A DNA stretch of 64,000 nucleotides from NCBI RefSeq assembly GCF_030064065.1, contig NZ_CP125946.1, forward strand, positions 434,001 to 498,000, in the 5' to 3' direction. Source of the stretch: Rothia sp. SD9660Na. GTDB lineage: Bacteria; Actinomycetota; Actinomycetes; Actinomycetales; Micrococcaceae. Shown here piece by piece: positions 42,770 through 52,330 of the stretch (positions within the stretch are counted from its first letter, which is position 1; every line of letters starts with the position of its first letter). The translations under genes and the position numbers were made by a program. Below the pieces are notes generated by a model. That model was not told the DNA's origin and searched no databases. It worked only from the letters and a program-made list of their open reading frames with translations.

Positions 42770-43795
42770 ATGACAGCTAGCTCCCTGCCCCTGGGCTTTG
42801 CCCTGCCCCCGCTCGAAGAAATCCTGGCCGCTACCCGCGTCGTAGCCCTGCCTATGCGGGTGAAGTTCCGCGGCGTCACCCTGCGCGAAACCGCCCTGAT
42901 TCAGGGGCCGGTGGGCTGGGGGGAATTTGCTGCTTTTACCGAGTACGAGCCTGCAGAGGCAGCCGCCTGGCTGGCCTGCGCCATCGAGGCGGGCTGGCTG
43001 CCCTACCCGCAGCCGCTGCGCACCAGTATTCCCCTCAACGCTACGGTTCCAGCGGTGGCCGCTGATGAGGTTGAGGCGGTGCTGGCCCGCTACAAGGGGC
43101 AGGTGTGGGAAGTCAAAATCAAGGTGGCTGAGGCCGGGCTACCGTTTGAAGAATCTCTAACCCAAGACCTAGCCCGGGTAGCCGCAGTGCGTGCTGCCTG
43201 CCCGGGAGCCCGCCTGAAGATTGACGCCAACGGCGGCTGGACCGAGGCCCAGGCCGTCCGCGCCCTCAATGAGCTGACCAACTACGACCTGCTCTACGCC
43301 GAACAGCCCGTGCCGGGTATCGAGGGCCTCGCCCGGGTCCGCGATCAGCTGCGGGCGCACGGTAACCCCTTACTCATTGCCGCCGACGAGGCCGTGCGCA
43401 AGGCTGATGACCCGCTGCGGGTTGCCCGCCTGGGCGCTGCGGACCTCATCATTATTAAGGCTGCCCCCCTGGGTGGGGTGAGGCGGGCCCTGCAGATCGT
43501 GGAGCAGGCGGGTCTACCCGCGGTTGTTTCATCTGCCCTTGAAAGTTCGGTGGGCATCCGTACCGGGGCAGCACTGGCCGCAGCCCTTCCCGAGCTGCCC
43601 TACGGGTGCGGCCTGGGCACGGTCTCGCTCATGGCCCAGGATGTCACCGGAACCCCGCTTGTGGCCCGGGACGGGGAGCTGCCCCTGCGGGATATCACCC
43701 CCGAGCCTCACCTGCTGGAAGAGGTAGCTGCCAGCCCCGACCGCACCGCCTGGTGGCACCGCCGAATCGAAGCCTGCTACCGCCTGCTTGAATAG
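42770..43795 (+). CDS. menC: o-succinylbenzoate synthase
   Basis: A 341-residue enolase-superfamily enzyme that dehydrates SHCHC to OSB. The catalytic Lys is in the W-E-V-K-I-K-V motif near 110, metal ligands in L-K-I-D-A-N-G-G-W, Y-A-E-Q-P and A-D-E-A-V-R, and the second Lys in L-I-I-I-K-A-A-P. The open frame begins at 42671, but start 42770 fits both the family N-terminus and the leaderless promoter. menD follows 63 bp later. Confidence 0.95.
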   Translation: MTASSLPLGFALPPLEEILAATRVVALPMRVKFRGVTLRETALIQGPVGWGEFAAFTEYEPAEAAAWLACAIEAGWLPYPQPLRTSIPLNATVPAVAADEVEAVLARYKGQVWEVKIKVAEAGLPFEESLTQDLARVAAVRAACPGARLKIDANGGWTEAQAVRALNELTNYDLLYAEQPVPGIEGLARVRDQLRAHGNPLLIAADEAVRKADDPLRVARLGAADLIIIKAAPLGGVRRALQIVEQAGLPAVVSSALESSVGIRTGAALAAALPELPYGCGLGTVSLMAQDVTGTPLVARDGELPLRDITPEPHLLEEVAASPDRTAWWHRRIEACYRLLE

Positions 43796-43846
43796 GGGCA
43801 GCTGGGCAGCAGCAGAGCCCGGCCGAGTCTTGAAGAGGGCAGCGAG

Positions 43847-43852
43847 TAAACT
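43847..43852 (+). promoter_or_regulatory. -10 box of leaderless menD
   Basis: TAAACT followed by 6 nt and the GTG at 43859. Confidence 0.6.
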
Positions 43853-43858
43853 GGTGGG

Positions 43859-45586
43859 GTGACTGATGCACCCTCAACCTCCTTTATGACCGCAATTTCT
43901 GTGCTCGACACCCTGGTGCGGGCAGGAATGCGGCATGTTCTCATCGCCCCGGGCTCGCGCTCAGCCCCCCTGGCCTACGCCCTCGCTGCCCTAGACCAGG
44001 CCGGGGTCATCGAAGCTCACGTGCGCATCGACGAGCGTAGCGCCGCCTTCACGGCTTTGGGAATGGCCAAGGCCAGCGGCCAACCGGTGGGTATCGTCAC
44101 CACTAGCGGCACGGCCGTGGGCGAGTGCCTGCCGGCCCTTATGGAGGCCTACCACTCAGGGGTTCCCTTGACCCTGCTCTCAGCCGACCGCCCTGCCCGG
44201 CTCCAGGGCACCGGCGCCAACCAAACCACCGACCAGCGAGTAATCGCTCCCGCCCACACCCGGGCGTCCTGCACCCTCGAAAACTACACGGCCGACCCCG
44301 CCGACCCCCAGAGCACCCAGCTCAATGCGGCGCTCGCTGCCCTGACCGGGCGTTCAACAGATAACTGGGACGCTCCCGCACGCACCCCGCGAGGCCCCGT
44401 CCAGATCAACCTGGCCCTTGATACCCCGCTCACCCCCAACCCCCTTGACCAACAGATCCTAGAGCGCTGGGCTCGCTCACTGGCTGAGAACCCACCGGTA
44501 CCTGCCACCCCACTACCCCCGGCCGACCCCAGCGCAGCTAGCTGGCTACGCGCAGGCACCGCCGAGGGAGCTGGGCGGATGGACAGCACCAGTACCGCCC
44601 GCCGTACCGTTGTTGTGGCCGGTGACGGGGCAGGACCAATCGCCCAAGCCTTCGCCCAGCAGCAGGGCCTGCCCCTGCTGGCTGAACCCTCATCGAACGC
44701 CCGCTTCTCGCTCCTGGCCGTGCCCGCCTACCGGCAGGTACTGGCAGGGCACCTGGGGCAGCAGATTGAGCGGGCCGTTATCTTCGGCCACCCTACCCTC
44801 TCCCGGCCGGTTGCCACCCTGCTGGCCAACTCCGCGGTAGAACGCGCCCTCTACGCCCCCTCACCTGCCCCCTGGTATGAGCCAGGCGCCCTTGATTTGA
44901 GGGAAATCGCAACCCTGACTGAGCTGGCTGATTTTGCGGGCACAGGCCGGGGAGCTACCACCGAGGATGGTCACGACTGGACGGCCAGCTGGAGCGAAGA
45001 CGGCCAGAAACTAGCCCGGGAACTGGGCCAGCAGGTCGCCGACTACCGGGCGGGCACCTACACCCTGAACGACCAACCCGGCGCAAGTTCAGCCGACCGC
45101 ACCGCAGGCTACTCTCTCGCCGACACCACCTGGCGGAGCTGCCTAGAAGATGACGCTGTTCTGGTGGTGGGCTCATCCAACCTCATCCGCGACCTTGACC
45201 TCATCGCCCCCTCCCTGGCAGCCTCACCCCTGGTCTTTGCCAACCGCGGCCTAGCTGGCATCGACGGCACCATCGCCACCGCGTCCGGAATCTCCCTGGC
45301 CCTCAACCGCCCGGTTCGCGTGCTCGTCGGGGACCTCACCTTCCTACACGACACCGGCTCCCTCAACATCGGCCCCCTCGAACGCAAGCCCAACCTCGAC
45401 GTGCTGGTCTACGACGACCGGGGCGGCGGAATCTTCTCAACCCTGGAACACGGCCAACTAGCCCAACACGAGAAATTCGCCCCGGCCATCCGCCGCTTCT
45501 TCACCACCCCGCATACTGCCCAGCTCGAAGAACTCGCAGCAGCCTGGGGCGAGAACGGAATCAGCGTCAGGGTGGTGCAGCCGTAG
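43859..45586 (+). CDS. menD: SEPHCHC synthase MenD
   Basis: A 575-residue thiamine-diphosphate enzyme that joins isochorismate and 2-oxoglutarate. N-terminal P-G-S-R-S-A-P-L and E-R-S-A-A-F-T-A-L-G-M hold the catalytic Glu region; S-G-T-A-V-G-E-C-L-P and S-A-D-R-P-A-R-L-Q-G-T-G-A-N-Q-T follow. The C-terminal cofactor site is G-D-L-T-F-L-H-D-T-G-S-L. The inserts are typical in length. The substrate supplier MenF is not in the window. Confidence 0.96.
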   Translation: MTDAPSTSFMTAISVLDTLVRAGMRHVLIAPGSRSAPLAYALAALDQAGVIEAHVRIDERSAAFTALGMAKASGQPVGIVTTSGTAVGECLPALMEAYHSGVPLTLLSADRPARLQGTGANQTTDQRVIAPAHTRASCTLENYTADPADPQSTQLNAALAALTGRSTDNWDAPARTPRGPVQINLALDTPLTPNPLDQQILERWARSLAENPPVPATPLPPADPSAASWLRAGTAEGAGRMDSTSTARRTVVVAGDGAGPIAQAFAQQQGLPLLAEPSSNARFSLLAVPAYRQVLAGHLGQQIERAVIFGHPTLSRPVATLLANSAVERALYAPSPAPWYEPGALDLREIATLTELADFAGTGRGATTEDGHDWTASWSEDGQKLARELGQQVADYRAGTYTLNDQPGASSADRTAGYSLADTTWRSCLEDDAVLVVGSSNLIRDLDLIAPSLAASPLVFANRGLAGIDGTIATASGISLALNRPVRVLVGDLTFLHDTGSLNIGPLERKPNLDVLVYDDRGGGIFSTLEHGQLAQHEKFAPAIRRFFTTPHTAQLEELAAAWGENGISVRVVQP

Positions 45587-45596
45587 GGTCTTAGAC

Positions 45597-45709
45597 AAGG
45601 AAAGGTAGGCTCGCAGCGAAGCTGCTGGCTCGGCGGCTGGCGTGAATCGCTTGTGAGCGTCAGCGAACCAGCGAGAGGGTCGGCAGCGAGCGCGAGCCTA
45701 CCTTTCCTT
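45597..45709. repeat. 113-bp imperfect palindrome (REP/MITE-like)
   Basis: Perfect 18-bp terminal inverted repeats (AAGGAAAGGTAGGCTCGC at 45597-45614, exact complement at 45692-45709) enclose 77 bp that can also pair with itself (GCTGC/GCAGC, GCTGG/CCAGC). No T-run follows, and a normal terminator lies just after, so this is not needed as menD terminator. It may be a repeated palindromic element. Confidence 0.75.
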
Positions 45710-45732
45710 CATAAACAGCATCGGGAGTTCTA

Positions 45733-45768
45733 AAAAGCCCCTCCACACCTGTGTGTGGAAGGGCTTTT
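45733..45768. terminator. Terminator between menD and metS
   Basis: AAAAGCCC and GGGCTTTT arms with TCCACAC/GTGTGGA inside and a 4-nt loop; A- and T-rich ends serve both strands. Confidence 0.9.
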
Positions 45769-45784
45769 GTCTGCGGAAGGCCGG

Positions 45785-45949
45785 TTACTTCTGGGCGGTT
45801 TCGGTGCCCCAGGGAACTGCGGTCTCGTCGGCCTCTACCTCGCTACCCGATTCGTCGGGGTGGCGAGAGAGGTGAACCAGGGCCAGGCCCAGGCTGCCCC
45901 AGATCAGGGCGATGGAGACAATCAGCATAACGATGGCGATGGAGCTCAT
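45785..45949 (-). CDS. metS: NSS transporter small subunit (MetS type)
   Basis: A 54-residue protein starting M-S-S-I-A-I-V-M-L-I-V-S-I-A-L-I-W-G-S-L: one helix, then H-L-S-R-H-P-D-E and an acidic tail. This matches the methionine/alanine import NSS transporter small subunit, which in Corynebacterium glutamicum MetPS is needed for transport. ATG lies 1 nt after the metP stop, with AGGTG inside the end of metP as ribosome-binding site. Confidence 0.92.
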   Translation of the reverse strand: MSSIAIVMLIVSIALIWGSLGLALVHLSRHPDESGSEVEADETAVPWGTETAQK

Positions 45950-45950
45950 G

Positions 45951-47567
45951 CTAGGCACCTTCCTTTTCGGTGGCTGACTGGGGTGCCGACTGGGCGGTGG
46001 CGTCTACGTGGCCGTGGACGACCTTGCCGCCGGCAATCGGGGGAGCCGGGGGAGTCAGCGCTGCGCGGGAGGTCTTAGACCAGGGCAGCATAGAGATGAT
46101 GATGGCTACGACCAGCAGGGCGATGACCATGCCCCAACCGAAGATGTTGAGCAGCTGGTCGGGGTAGCCCTCGTAGGGTTCGTTGATCAGGCTGATGAAG
46201 GTGTTGATCAGGGAGTAGCCCAGGATGATGGGGGTGGCGCCTGCCAGCAGGATCATCCAGAGCTTGCCCATCTTCCAGGACGAACGCTCGTTGAGGTGGT
46301 CACGGAAGATCGGCAGGGCGCGCAGCAGGTAGGCAACCACGAAGATGGAGACCAAGCCTGCGGCGAGGATGCCGAACTGGTTGACAAAGTTATCCAGAAT
46401 GTCCAGGACATAGAGGCCGGAGGTGGTGGCCATGAGCAGGGTGGAGGTAACCGCGATAGGGGCGATGACCAGCAGGGTGGAGTATACACGGCCCAGGTTG
46501 AACTTGTCTTCAACACCGGCAACGATAACCTCGACGATGGAGATCATGGAGGTGAAGCCTGCAAAGAGCAGGGAGCCAAAGAAGAGCACACCGATCAGGG
46601 TGCCACCGGGGGCCTGAGAGATGATGGTGGGGAAGGCGATGAAGGCCAGACCAATACCTGAGGTTGCTACCTCGGAGACCTGGGTGCCAGCAGCGGTTGC
46701 CATGAAGCCCAGGGCTGCGAAGACGCCGATACCGGCCAGCAGCTCGAAAGAGGAGTTTGCGAAGCCCACAACCGCGCCGGAGCCGGTCAAGTTGGTCTTG
46801 TTCTTCAGGTAGGAGGCGTAGGTAATCATGATGCCGAAGCCGATGGACAGGGAGAAGAAGATCTGGCCGTAGGCTGCAACCCAAACGCCGGGCTCGGTCA
46901 GAGCGCCCCAGTCGGGGGTGAAGAGGGCGTCGAGACCGGTCATTGCGCCGTCCAGGGTTAGGGAGTAGCCGACCATGACCAGGAACATGGTGACCAGTAC
47001 GGGGATGAAGAAGACGTTAGCCAGGCCCACACCCTTCTGTACGCCCAGGGACATGATGAGGGCCAGCAGTACCCAGATGCCAATCAGGGGGTAGAGGATG
47101 CTGGGCACGAAATCGAAGGTGAGGGCTACGGGATCAGCCAGCTGCAGGACGTCCGCGAAGAAGAAGGTCTGCGGATCATCGCCCCAGGCGTGGGTGAAGG
47201 AGTAGATGAAATAGTGGGCGGCCCAGGCAAGAATCGCTGCGTAGTAGATAGCGATGATGAAGTTGATGCCCATATGCCACCAGCCGATGAACTCGGTCTT
47301 ACGGTTCAGGCGGCGGAAGGCCAGGGGAGAGGACGCACGGGCGCGGTGACCGATGACGTAGTCAAAGAAGAGGAAGGGCAGACCCGCGGTGAGCAGGGCA
47401 ACCAGGTAGGGGATCATGAAGGCGCCGCCGCCGTTATCGTAGGCAACGTAAGGGAAGCGCCAGATGTTACCGAGACCAACGGCTGAACCGATAGCTGCAA
47501 AGATGAAGACCTTGCGGCTTGAGAAGCCTTCTCGTTTCTTGGGCGCTGAGGTGGGGTTTGAACTCAT
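45951..47567 (-). CDS. metP: Sodium-dependent methionine/alanine transporter (NSS)
   Basis: A 538-residue neurotransmitter:sodium symporter family protein with about 12 helices. N-terminal F-A-A-I-G-S-A-V-G-L-G-N-I-W-R-F-P-Y (helix 1, Na+ and substrate site) is intact. The small-subunit gene follows directly. It probably imports methionine and alanine with Na+; substrate assignment rests on the MetPS pairing. GGAGGA box before ATG 47567. Confidence 0.93.
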   Translation of the reverse strand: MSSNPTSAPKKREGFSSRKVFIFAAIGSAVGLGNIWRFPYVAYDNGGGAFMIPYLVALLTAGLPFLFFDYVIGHRARASSPLAFRRLNRKTEFIGWWHMGINFIIAIYYAAILAWAAHYFIYSFTHAWGDDPQTFFFADVLQLADPVALTFDFVPSILYPLIGIWVLLALIMSLGVQKGVGLANVFFIPVLVTMFLVMVGYSLTLDGAMTGLDALFTPDWGALTEPGVWVAAYGQIFFSLSIGFGIMITYASYLKNKTNLTGSGAVVGFANSSFELLAGIGVFAALGFMATAAGTQVSEVATSGIGLAFIAFPTIISQAPGGTLIGVLFFGSLLFAGFTSMISIVEVIVAGVEDKFNLGRVYSTLLVIAPIAVTSTLLMATTSGLYVLDILDNFVNQFGILAAGLVSIFVVAYLLRALPIFRDHLNERSSWKMGKLWMILLAGATPIILGYSLINTFISLINEPYEGYPDQLLNIFGWGMVIALLVVAIIISMLPWSKTSRAALTPPAPPIAGGKVVHGHVDATAQSAPQSATEKEGA

Positions 47568-47671
47568 GTGAGCAGTCCTCCGCAGGGCTAAGTGTGAATG
47601 AATCTTTTGTAGTATGTGGGTTCAGACTGGCAAGTGATAAATAAATCTCAAATAGTGGATAGAAATTGGGT

Positions 47672-47700
47672 AAAAAAATCCCGGCGGTTTCCCGCCGGGA
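47672..47700 (-). terminator. Terminator after polyprenyl synthase gene
   Basis: A perfect 9-bp stem (TCCCGGCGG/CCGCCGGGA, 4-nt loop) followed on the minus strand by TTTTTTT. Confidence 0.95.
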
Positions 47701-47706
47701 GTAGCT

Positions 47707-48783
47707 CTAGGCATCGCGGTGGACGACGGCGTGAGCGAAGGATTTGAGGGCTTCCTTGACCACCGAATCGGGCAGGGGCTCGATAGCCGCGATGGCGTCG
47801 TCCGCCCACTGGTAGGCAATCTCCCATGCTTCTGCGGTGACCGGGTGGGCCGAGAGGGCTGCAACGGCTTCGGCTAGAGCTTCGTCGCTGGTGAGGTCGC
47901 CCTGAATCAGCTGCTGGACGTGCTGGGCTTCCAGGTCGCCGGTTGCGGCTGCCCGGTCCAGCAGGATGGTGGGCAGGGTGGGCACACCTTCGCGCAGGTC
48001 GGTGCCGGGGGTCTTGCCGGACGCTGCCCCCGAACTGGTCACATCGATGACGTCGTCGGCCAGCTGGAAGGCCACACCTACCAGCTCGCCGTAGCGGGCC
48101 AGCATCTGCACGGTTGCTTCGGGGGAGTTAGACAAAATCGTGCCGTAGGAGCCAGCTGCTGCGATCAGGGAGCCGGTCTTACCCTCGATGACCTTAATGT
48201 AGTGGCTGAGAATGTCTTCGTTTTTCTCGGGGCCGGTGGTTTCAAAGAGCTGGCCTAAAACCAGGCGTTCAAAGGTCTGAGCCTGAACGGCTAGAGCGCG
48301 GCCACCCAGTTCGGAAACAATCAGAGAGGCGCGGGAGAAGATGAGGTCGCCGGTCAGAATAGCGACCGAGTTGCCCCAGATGTTCTGGGCGGTATCCACA
48401 CCGCGACGTTTGGGGGCGTCGTCCATGACGTCGTCGTGGTAGAGGGTAGCCAGGTGGGTTAGTTCAACGACAACAGCTGCGTCGATGACCCGGTCGTTGA
48501 TGCCGCCACCAGCCTCTGCTGCCAGCAGGGTGAGCAGGGGGCGCACCCGCTTGCCACCGGCAGAAAGCAGATGGCGGGATGCCACATCTGCCAGGTGGTT
48601 GGTCTGGGCAACCGCGCGTTCTAGGCGCTGCTCAACCTCAGAAAGGGCCTCAAGAATCTTGGGGCCGAGTTCAGCGTCCTGCGCAATGAGTTCAAACCCC
48701 TTGGGTAGGTTGAAGTCAGCTTCGGGCATGAGCGCTTCAACGCTCATAGGGGAGCTGGTGGGTTCAGTCACGGTGTCTTTCAC
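47707..48783 (-). CDS. Long-chain polyprenyl diphosphate synthase
   Basis: A 358-residue trans-isoprenyl diphosphate synthase. First Asp-rich motif D-D-V-M-D at 117-121, second D-D-V-I-D near 243. The residues before the first motif are small (Leu/Ala/Thr-Leu-Tyr-His), in line with long-chain products. It makes the menaquinone side chain. It is 63 bp downstream of menG on the same strand, so probably in one operon. GTG start. Confidence 0.94.
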   Translation of the reverse strand: MKDTVTEPTSSPMSVEALMPEADFNLPKGFELIAQDAELGPKILEALSEVEQRLERAVAQTNHLADVASRHLLSAGGKRVRPLLTLLAAEAGGGINDRVIDAAVVVELTHLATLYHDDVMDDAPKRRGVDTAQNIWGNSVAILTGDLIFSRASLIVSELGGRALAVQAQTFERLVLGQLFETTGPEKNEDILSHYIKVIEGKTGSLIAAAGSYGTILSNSPEATVQMLARYGELVGVAFQLADDVIDVTSSGAASGKTPGTDLREGVPTLPTILLDRAAATGDLEAQHVQQLIQGDLTSDEALAEAVAALSAHPVTAEAWEIAYQWADDAIAAIEPLPDSVVKEALKSFAHAVVHRDA

Positions 48784-48846
48784 ATTTCTTCGGTGGGTGG
48801 TTGCGGCCCAGAGCCGCGGCGAGCTGCTGGTGTAAGTCTACCGGGT

Positions 48847-49545
48847 TTACTGCGCGGGCTTATAAGCGCGGTGCAGGGCTACAATGCCGCCGGTCAGGTT
48901 CTTGTACTGAACGTTCTGCCAGCCGGCGTCGGTGAAGTGGCGGGCTAGCTCGTCCTGGGCGGGCCAGGCAAGAATGGACTCAGCCAGGTACTCGTAGCTT
49001 TCGGGGTTTGAAGAAACCTTGCGAGCAACCGGCGGAATCAGCTTCATGATGTAGTTGCGGTAGATAGCGCGGAAGGGCGCGAAGGTGGGGGTGGAGAACT
49101 CGTTGATGACGATGCGTCCGCCGGGCTTGGTTACGCGGTAGAGTTCGCGCAGGGCCTGGGGGTAGTCAGCGACGTTGCGCAGGCCGTAGCTCATGGTGAC
49201 GGCGTCAAACTCTTCGTCGGCAAAGGGGAGGGCAGTGACGTCCGCCTGTACGAACTCGATATCGGGGCGGCGTCGGCGGCCTACGGCCAGCATGCCCTCG
49301 GAGAGGTCAGCGGCGATGACCTTAACACCGGCGTCGGCGAAGGGTTCGGACGAGGTGCCGGTTCCGGCGGCGACGTCAAGCACCTTCTGGCCGGGGTGGG
49401 CGTCGACCGCAGCAACGGTCTGCTTACGCCAGTAGATGTGTTGGCCCAGCGACATGATGCCGTTCATCAGGTCGTAGCGTTCGGCTACCTGATCAAACAT
49501 GGAGGAGATGTCGGTGGTCTTTTTGTTAAGGTCTGCTCGGTTCAC
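48847..49545 (-). CDS. menG: Demethylmenaquinone methyltransferase
   Basis: A 232-residue SAM-dependent methyltransferase (UbiE/MenG) that makes menaquinone from demethylmenaquinone. Motif I is V-L-D-V-A-A-G-T-G-T near 52-61; the N-terminal F-D-Q-V-A-E-R-Y-D-L-M-N and the Y-G-L-R-N-V motif are family marks. GTG 49545 is chosen: CAAAAT lies 7 nt upstream and the longer frame to 49605 would add a non-conserved segment. Confidence 0.96.
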   Translation of the reverse strand: MNRADLNKKTTDISSMFDQVAERYDLMNGIMSLGQHIYWRKQTVAAVDAHPGQKVLDVAAGTGTSSEPFADAGVKVIAADLSEGMLAVGRRRRPDIEFVQADVTALPFADEEFDAVTMSYGLRNVADYPQALRELYRVTKPGGRIVINEFSTPTFAPFRAIYRNYIMKLIPPVARKVSSNPESYEYLAESILAWPAQDELARHFTDAGWQNVQYKNLTGGIVALHRAYKPAQ

Positions 49546-49552
49546 CCTGCCT

Positions 49553-49558
49553 ATTTTG
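49553..49558 (-). promoter_or_regulatory. -10 box of leaderless menG
   Basis: Minus-strand CAAAAT followed by 7 nt and the GTG at 49545. Confidence 0.45.
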
Positions 49559-49607
49559 TCATGTTTGTGCCTAAAGCTCATCTTGGGCGGGTGCAAAAAA
49601 TTCATAA

Positions 49608-49641
49608 TGAATATTCATGCATAGGTTTGCATTTTTACGCA
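49608..49641 (+). promoter_or_regulatory. Two ARG-box-like operator sites
   Basis: Two 14-bp partial palindromes of form TGnnT-N4-AnnCA (TGAATATTCATGCA at 49608-49621, TGCATTTTTACGCA at 49628-49641) start 20 bp apart, near two helical turns, as ArgR operators do. They lie 60-100 bp upstream of the amino acid ABC transporter. Confidence 0.45.
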
Positions 49642-49704
49642 TAGACGTGCAGAATAAAGCTCAAAGCACATCACACCTACACAGTTTTAGATACGAGGTA
49701 CACC

Positions 49705-50475
49705 ATGAAGAAGGCTCCCTTCGCTCTCGCCGCAGCTGCTCTGATGCTCACCGCCTGTGGCTCATCCAGCACCGGCGCCACCACCGAGTCAGGTGTTTCC
49801 CTGATTTCAGAGGGCAAGCTGACCGTCTGTACCAACCCTCCTTACGCTCCTTTCGAATATGAAGAAAACGGCAAGATCGTTGGCCTGGACGCCGATATCG
49901 CAGCAGCTATCGCATCAGACCTGGGCGTCGAAGCCGAAATGTTCACCACCAGCTTCGAGGGCATCCAGTCGGGTGTAGCTCTTTCCTCTAAGCAGTGCGA
50001 CATCGCCCTGTCAGGCATCACCATCACCGATGAGCGCAAGACCGTCATGAACTTCACCGACTCCTACGTCGATGACAACCTGGCCATCCTGGTTCCCGCT
50101 GGTTCCGACATCAAGAGTGACGCTGACCTCTCTGGCCGCAACATCGGCGTGCAGCAGGCTACCAGCGGTGAGAAGTACGCCCAGAAAGCTGGCGCTAACA
50201 CCGTCCAGTACGAAGACAACGGCCTGCTCCTGCAGGCAGTACAGACCGGCCAGGTCGATGCCATCGTCGGTAACATCACCGTGCTGTCTGAAATGCTGAC
50301 CTCTGACTCATCACTTTCTGTCGTGCAGGAAATCGAGACCGGTGAGCAGATCGCTGGCGCCGTTGCTACCGAGAACACCGCTCTGCTTGACTCCGCTAAC
50401 GCCACCCTCAAGAAGATGGAAGAGGGCGGCCGCCTGGCAGACCTGCGCGAAAAATACCTGGGCGTATCCCAGTAA
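49705..50475 (+). CDS. Polar amino acid ABC transporter, substrate-binding lipoprotein
   Basis: A 256-residue lipoprotein (K-K-A-P-F signal, L-M-L-T-A-C lipobox, Cys near 18). The SBP_bac_3 fold shows N-P-P-Y-A-P-F-E-Y, G-L-D-A-D-I-A, C-D-I-A-L-S-G-I-T-I-T-D-E-R and V-D-A-I-V-G-N. It binds a polar amino acid outside the membrane. ARG-box-like sites upstream suggest arginine or a related amino acid. A stem-loop follows and could protect this abundant mRNA. Confidence 0.92.
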   Translation: MKKAPFALAAAALMLTACGSSSTGATTESGVSLISEGKLTVCTNPPYAPFEYEENGKIVGLDADIAAAIASDLGVEAEMFTTSFEGIQSGVALSSKQCDIALSGITITDERKTVMNFTDSYVDDNLAILVPAGSDIKSDADLSGRNIGVQQATSGEKYAQKAGANTVQYEDNGLLLQAVQTGQVDAIVGNITVLSEMLTSDSSLSVVQEIETGEQIAGAVATENTALLDSANATLKKMEEGGRLADLREKYLGVSQ

Positions 50476-50484
50476 CCACGGACA

Positions 50485-50556
50485 ACGGGTAGTGGCATAA
50501 ACCCAAGCCCACCAACGGGGGTAGGCTAGCTTAGGCGCAGCCTACCCCTCACCCGT
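50485..50556 (+). other. Intercistronic stem-loop
   Basis: A perfect 10-bp stem (GGGGTAGGCT at 50518-50527, AGCCTACCCC at 50539-50548) and an outer ACGGGT/ACCCGT pair. It likely sets higher binding-protein than permease expression. Confidence 0.7.
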
Positions 50557-50620
50557 ATACCCCTCTTCTACGCCGATACGAGCCCGGGCAACCGGGGAAA
50601 CAAAAGGAAAAAGACCACCC

Positions 50621-51415
50621 ATGGCACTGTCGACCCGGCAGAAACAAACCTACGCCCGCTACGCCCAGTACGCCCTGCTGGCCATCATCGCACTCGTCGT
50701 TATTCTCGTTGCCGACTGGGCTACCTTGCGCGATAAGGCCTTCAACCCCGAGATTATCGCCCAGCAGTTCCCCAACATCATCACCGTTGCCCTCAAGAAC
50801 ACCCTGATTTACACAGCATTAGGCTTCGTGGTGGGCCTGGCTGGCGGTGTTCTGCTGGCCCTGATGAAGATTTCTTCGGTTGCCCCCTACCGCTGGCTAG
50901 CCTCCCTCTACATTGAGCTCTTCCGCGGTCTGCCCGCGCTGCTGGTCTTTATTGCCTTTGGCTACGGCATTCCTCTGGCCTTTGGCCTGCGTCTGAACAA
51001 CTACGTCACCGTCATGCTGGCCCTGGGTATGGTGTCGGCCGCCTACATCGGTGAGGTGCTGCGTGCCGGTCTAGAGGCTGTACCCAAGGGCCAGTACGAG
51101 GCAGCCCGCTCCCTGGGTATGAGCCACACCCGTGCCATGGTGACCGTCATTATTCCCCAGGCCTTCCGCATCGTCCTGCCCCCGCTGACCAACGAAATTA
51201 TCTTGCTGACTAAGGACTCCTCCCTGGTCTACCTGCTGGGTATGTCTGTGGCCCAGTACGAGCTGACTAAGTTTGGCCGCGAGGGTATCTCCGGTTCCGG
51301 TGCAGGTCTGACCCCGCTGGTTCTTGCCGGTGCCTGCTACCTGATTATTACCGTCCCGCTGGGCTTCCTCGCCCGTCACTTCGAAAAGCGCGCCAAGGCC
51401 CGCTCCCGCAAGTAA
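50621..51415 (+). CDS. Amino acid ABC transporter permease
   Basis: A 264-residue inner-membrane permease of the His/Glu/Gln/Arg/opine family, with five or six helices. The E-A-A-R-S-L-G-M-S-H coupling (EAA) loop is at about 157-166. It works with the flanking binding protein and ATPase. An AAAGGAAAAAG stretch precedes the ATG. Confidence 0.94.
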   Translation: MALSTRQKQTYARYAQYALLAIIALVVILVADWATLRDKAFNPEIIAQQFPNIITVALKNTLIYTALGFVVGLAGGVLLALMKISSVAPYRWLASLYIELFRGLPALLVFIAFGYGIPLAFGLRLNNYVTVMLALGMVSAAYIGEVLRAGLEAVPKGQYEAARSLGMSHTRAMVTVIIPQAFRIVLPPLTNEIILLTKDSSLVYLLGMSVAQYELTKFGREGISGSGAGLTPLVLAGACYLIITVPLGFLARHFEKRAKARSRK

Positions 51416-51445
51416 AGCACCTATCTATCCCAGGAAGAACCAGCC

Positions 51446-52207
<762 letters not shown>

Positions 52208-52241
52208 AATTAGCCCAGTAGATTTAGCACCGTCAGAGCAT

Positions 52242-52285
52242 AAAAGCAGCCCAGAACCCTTGAACGCGGGCCTGGGCTGCTTTTT
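52242..52285 (+). terminator. Terminator after ABC transporter operon
   Basis: A 13-bp stem (AAAAGCAGCCCAG and its complement) followed by TTTTT. Confidence 0.92.
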
Positions 52286-52330
52286 GTGCTTGTTTTTCTG
52301 TGGGGCTGTTTCAGCCGGCTTTGATTTTAC

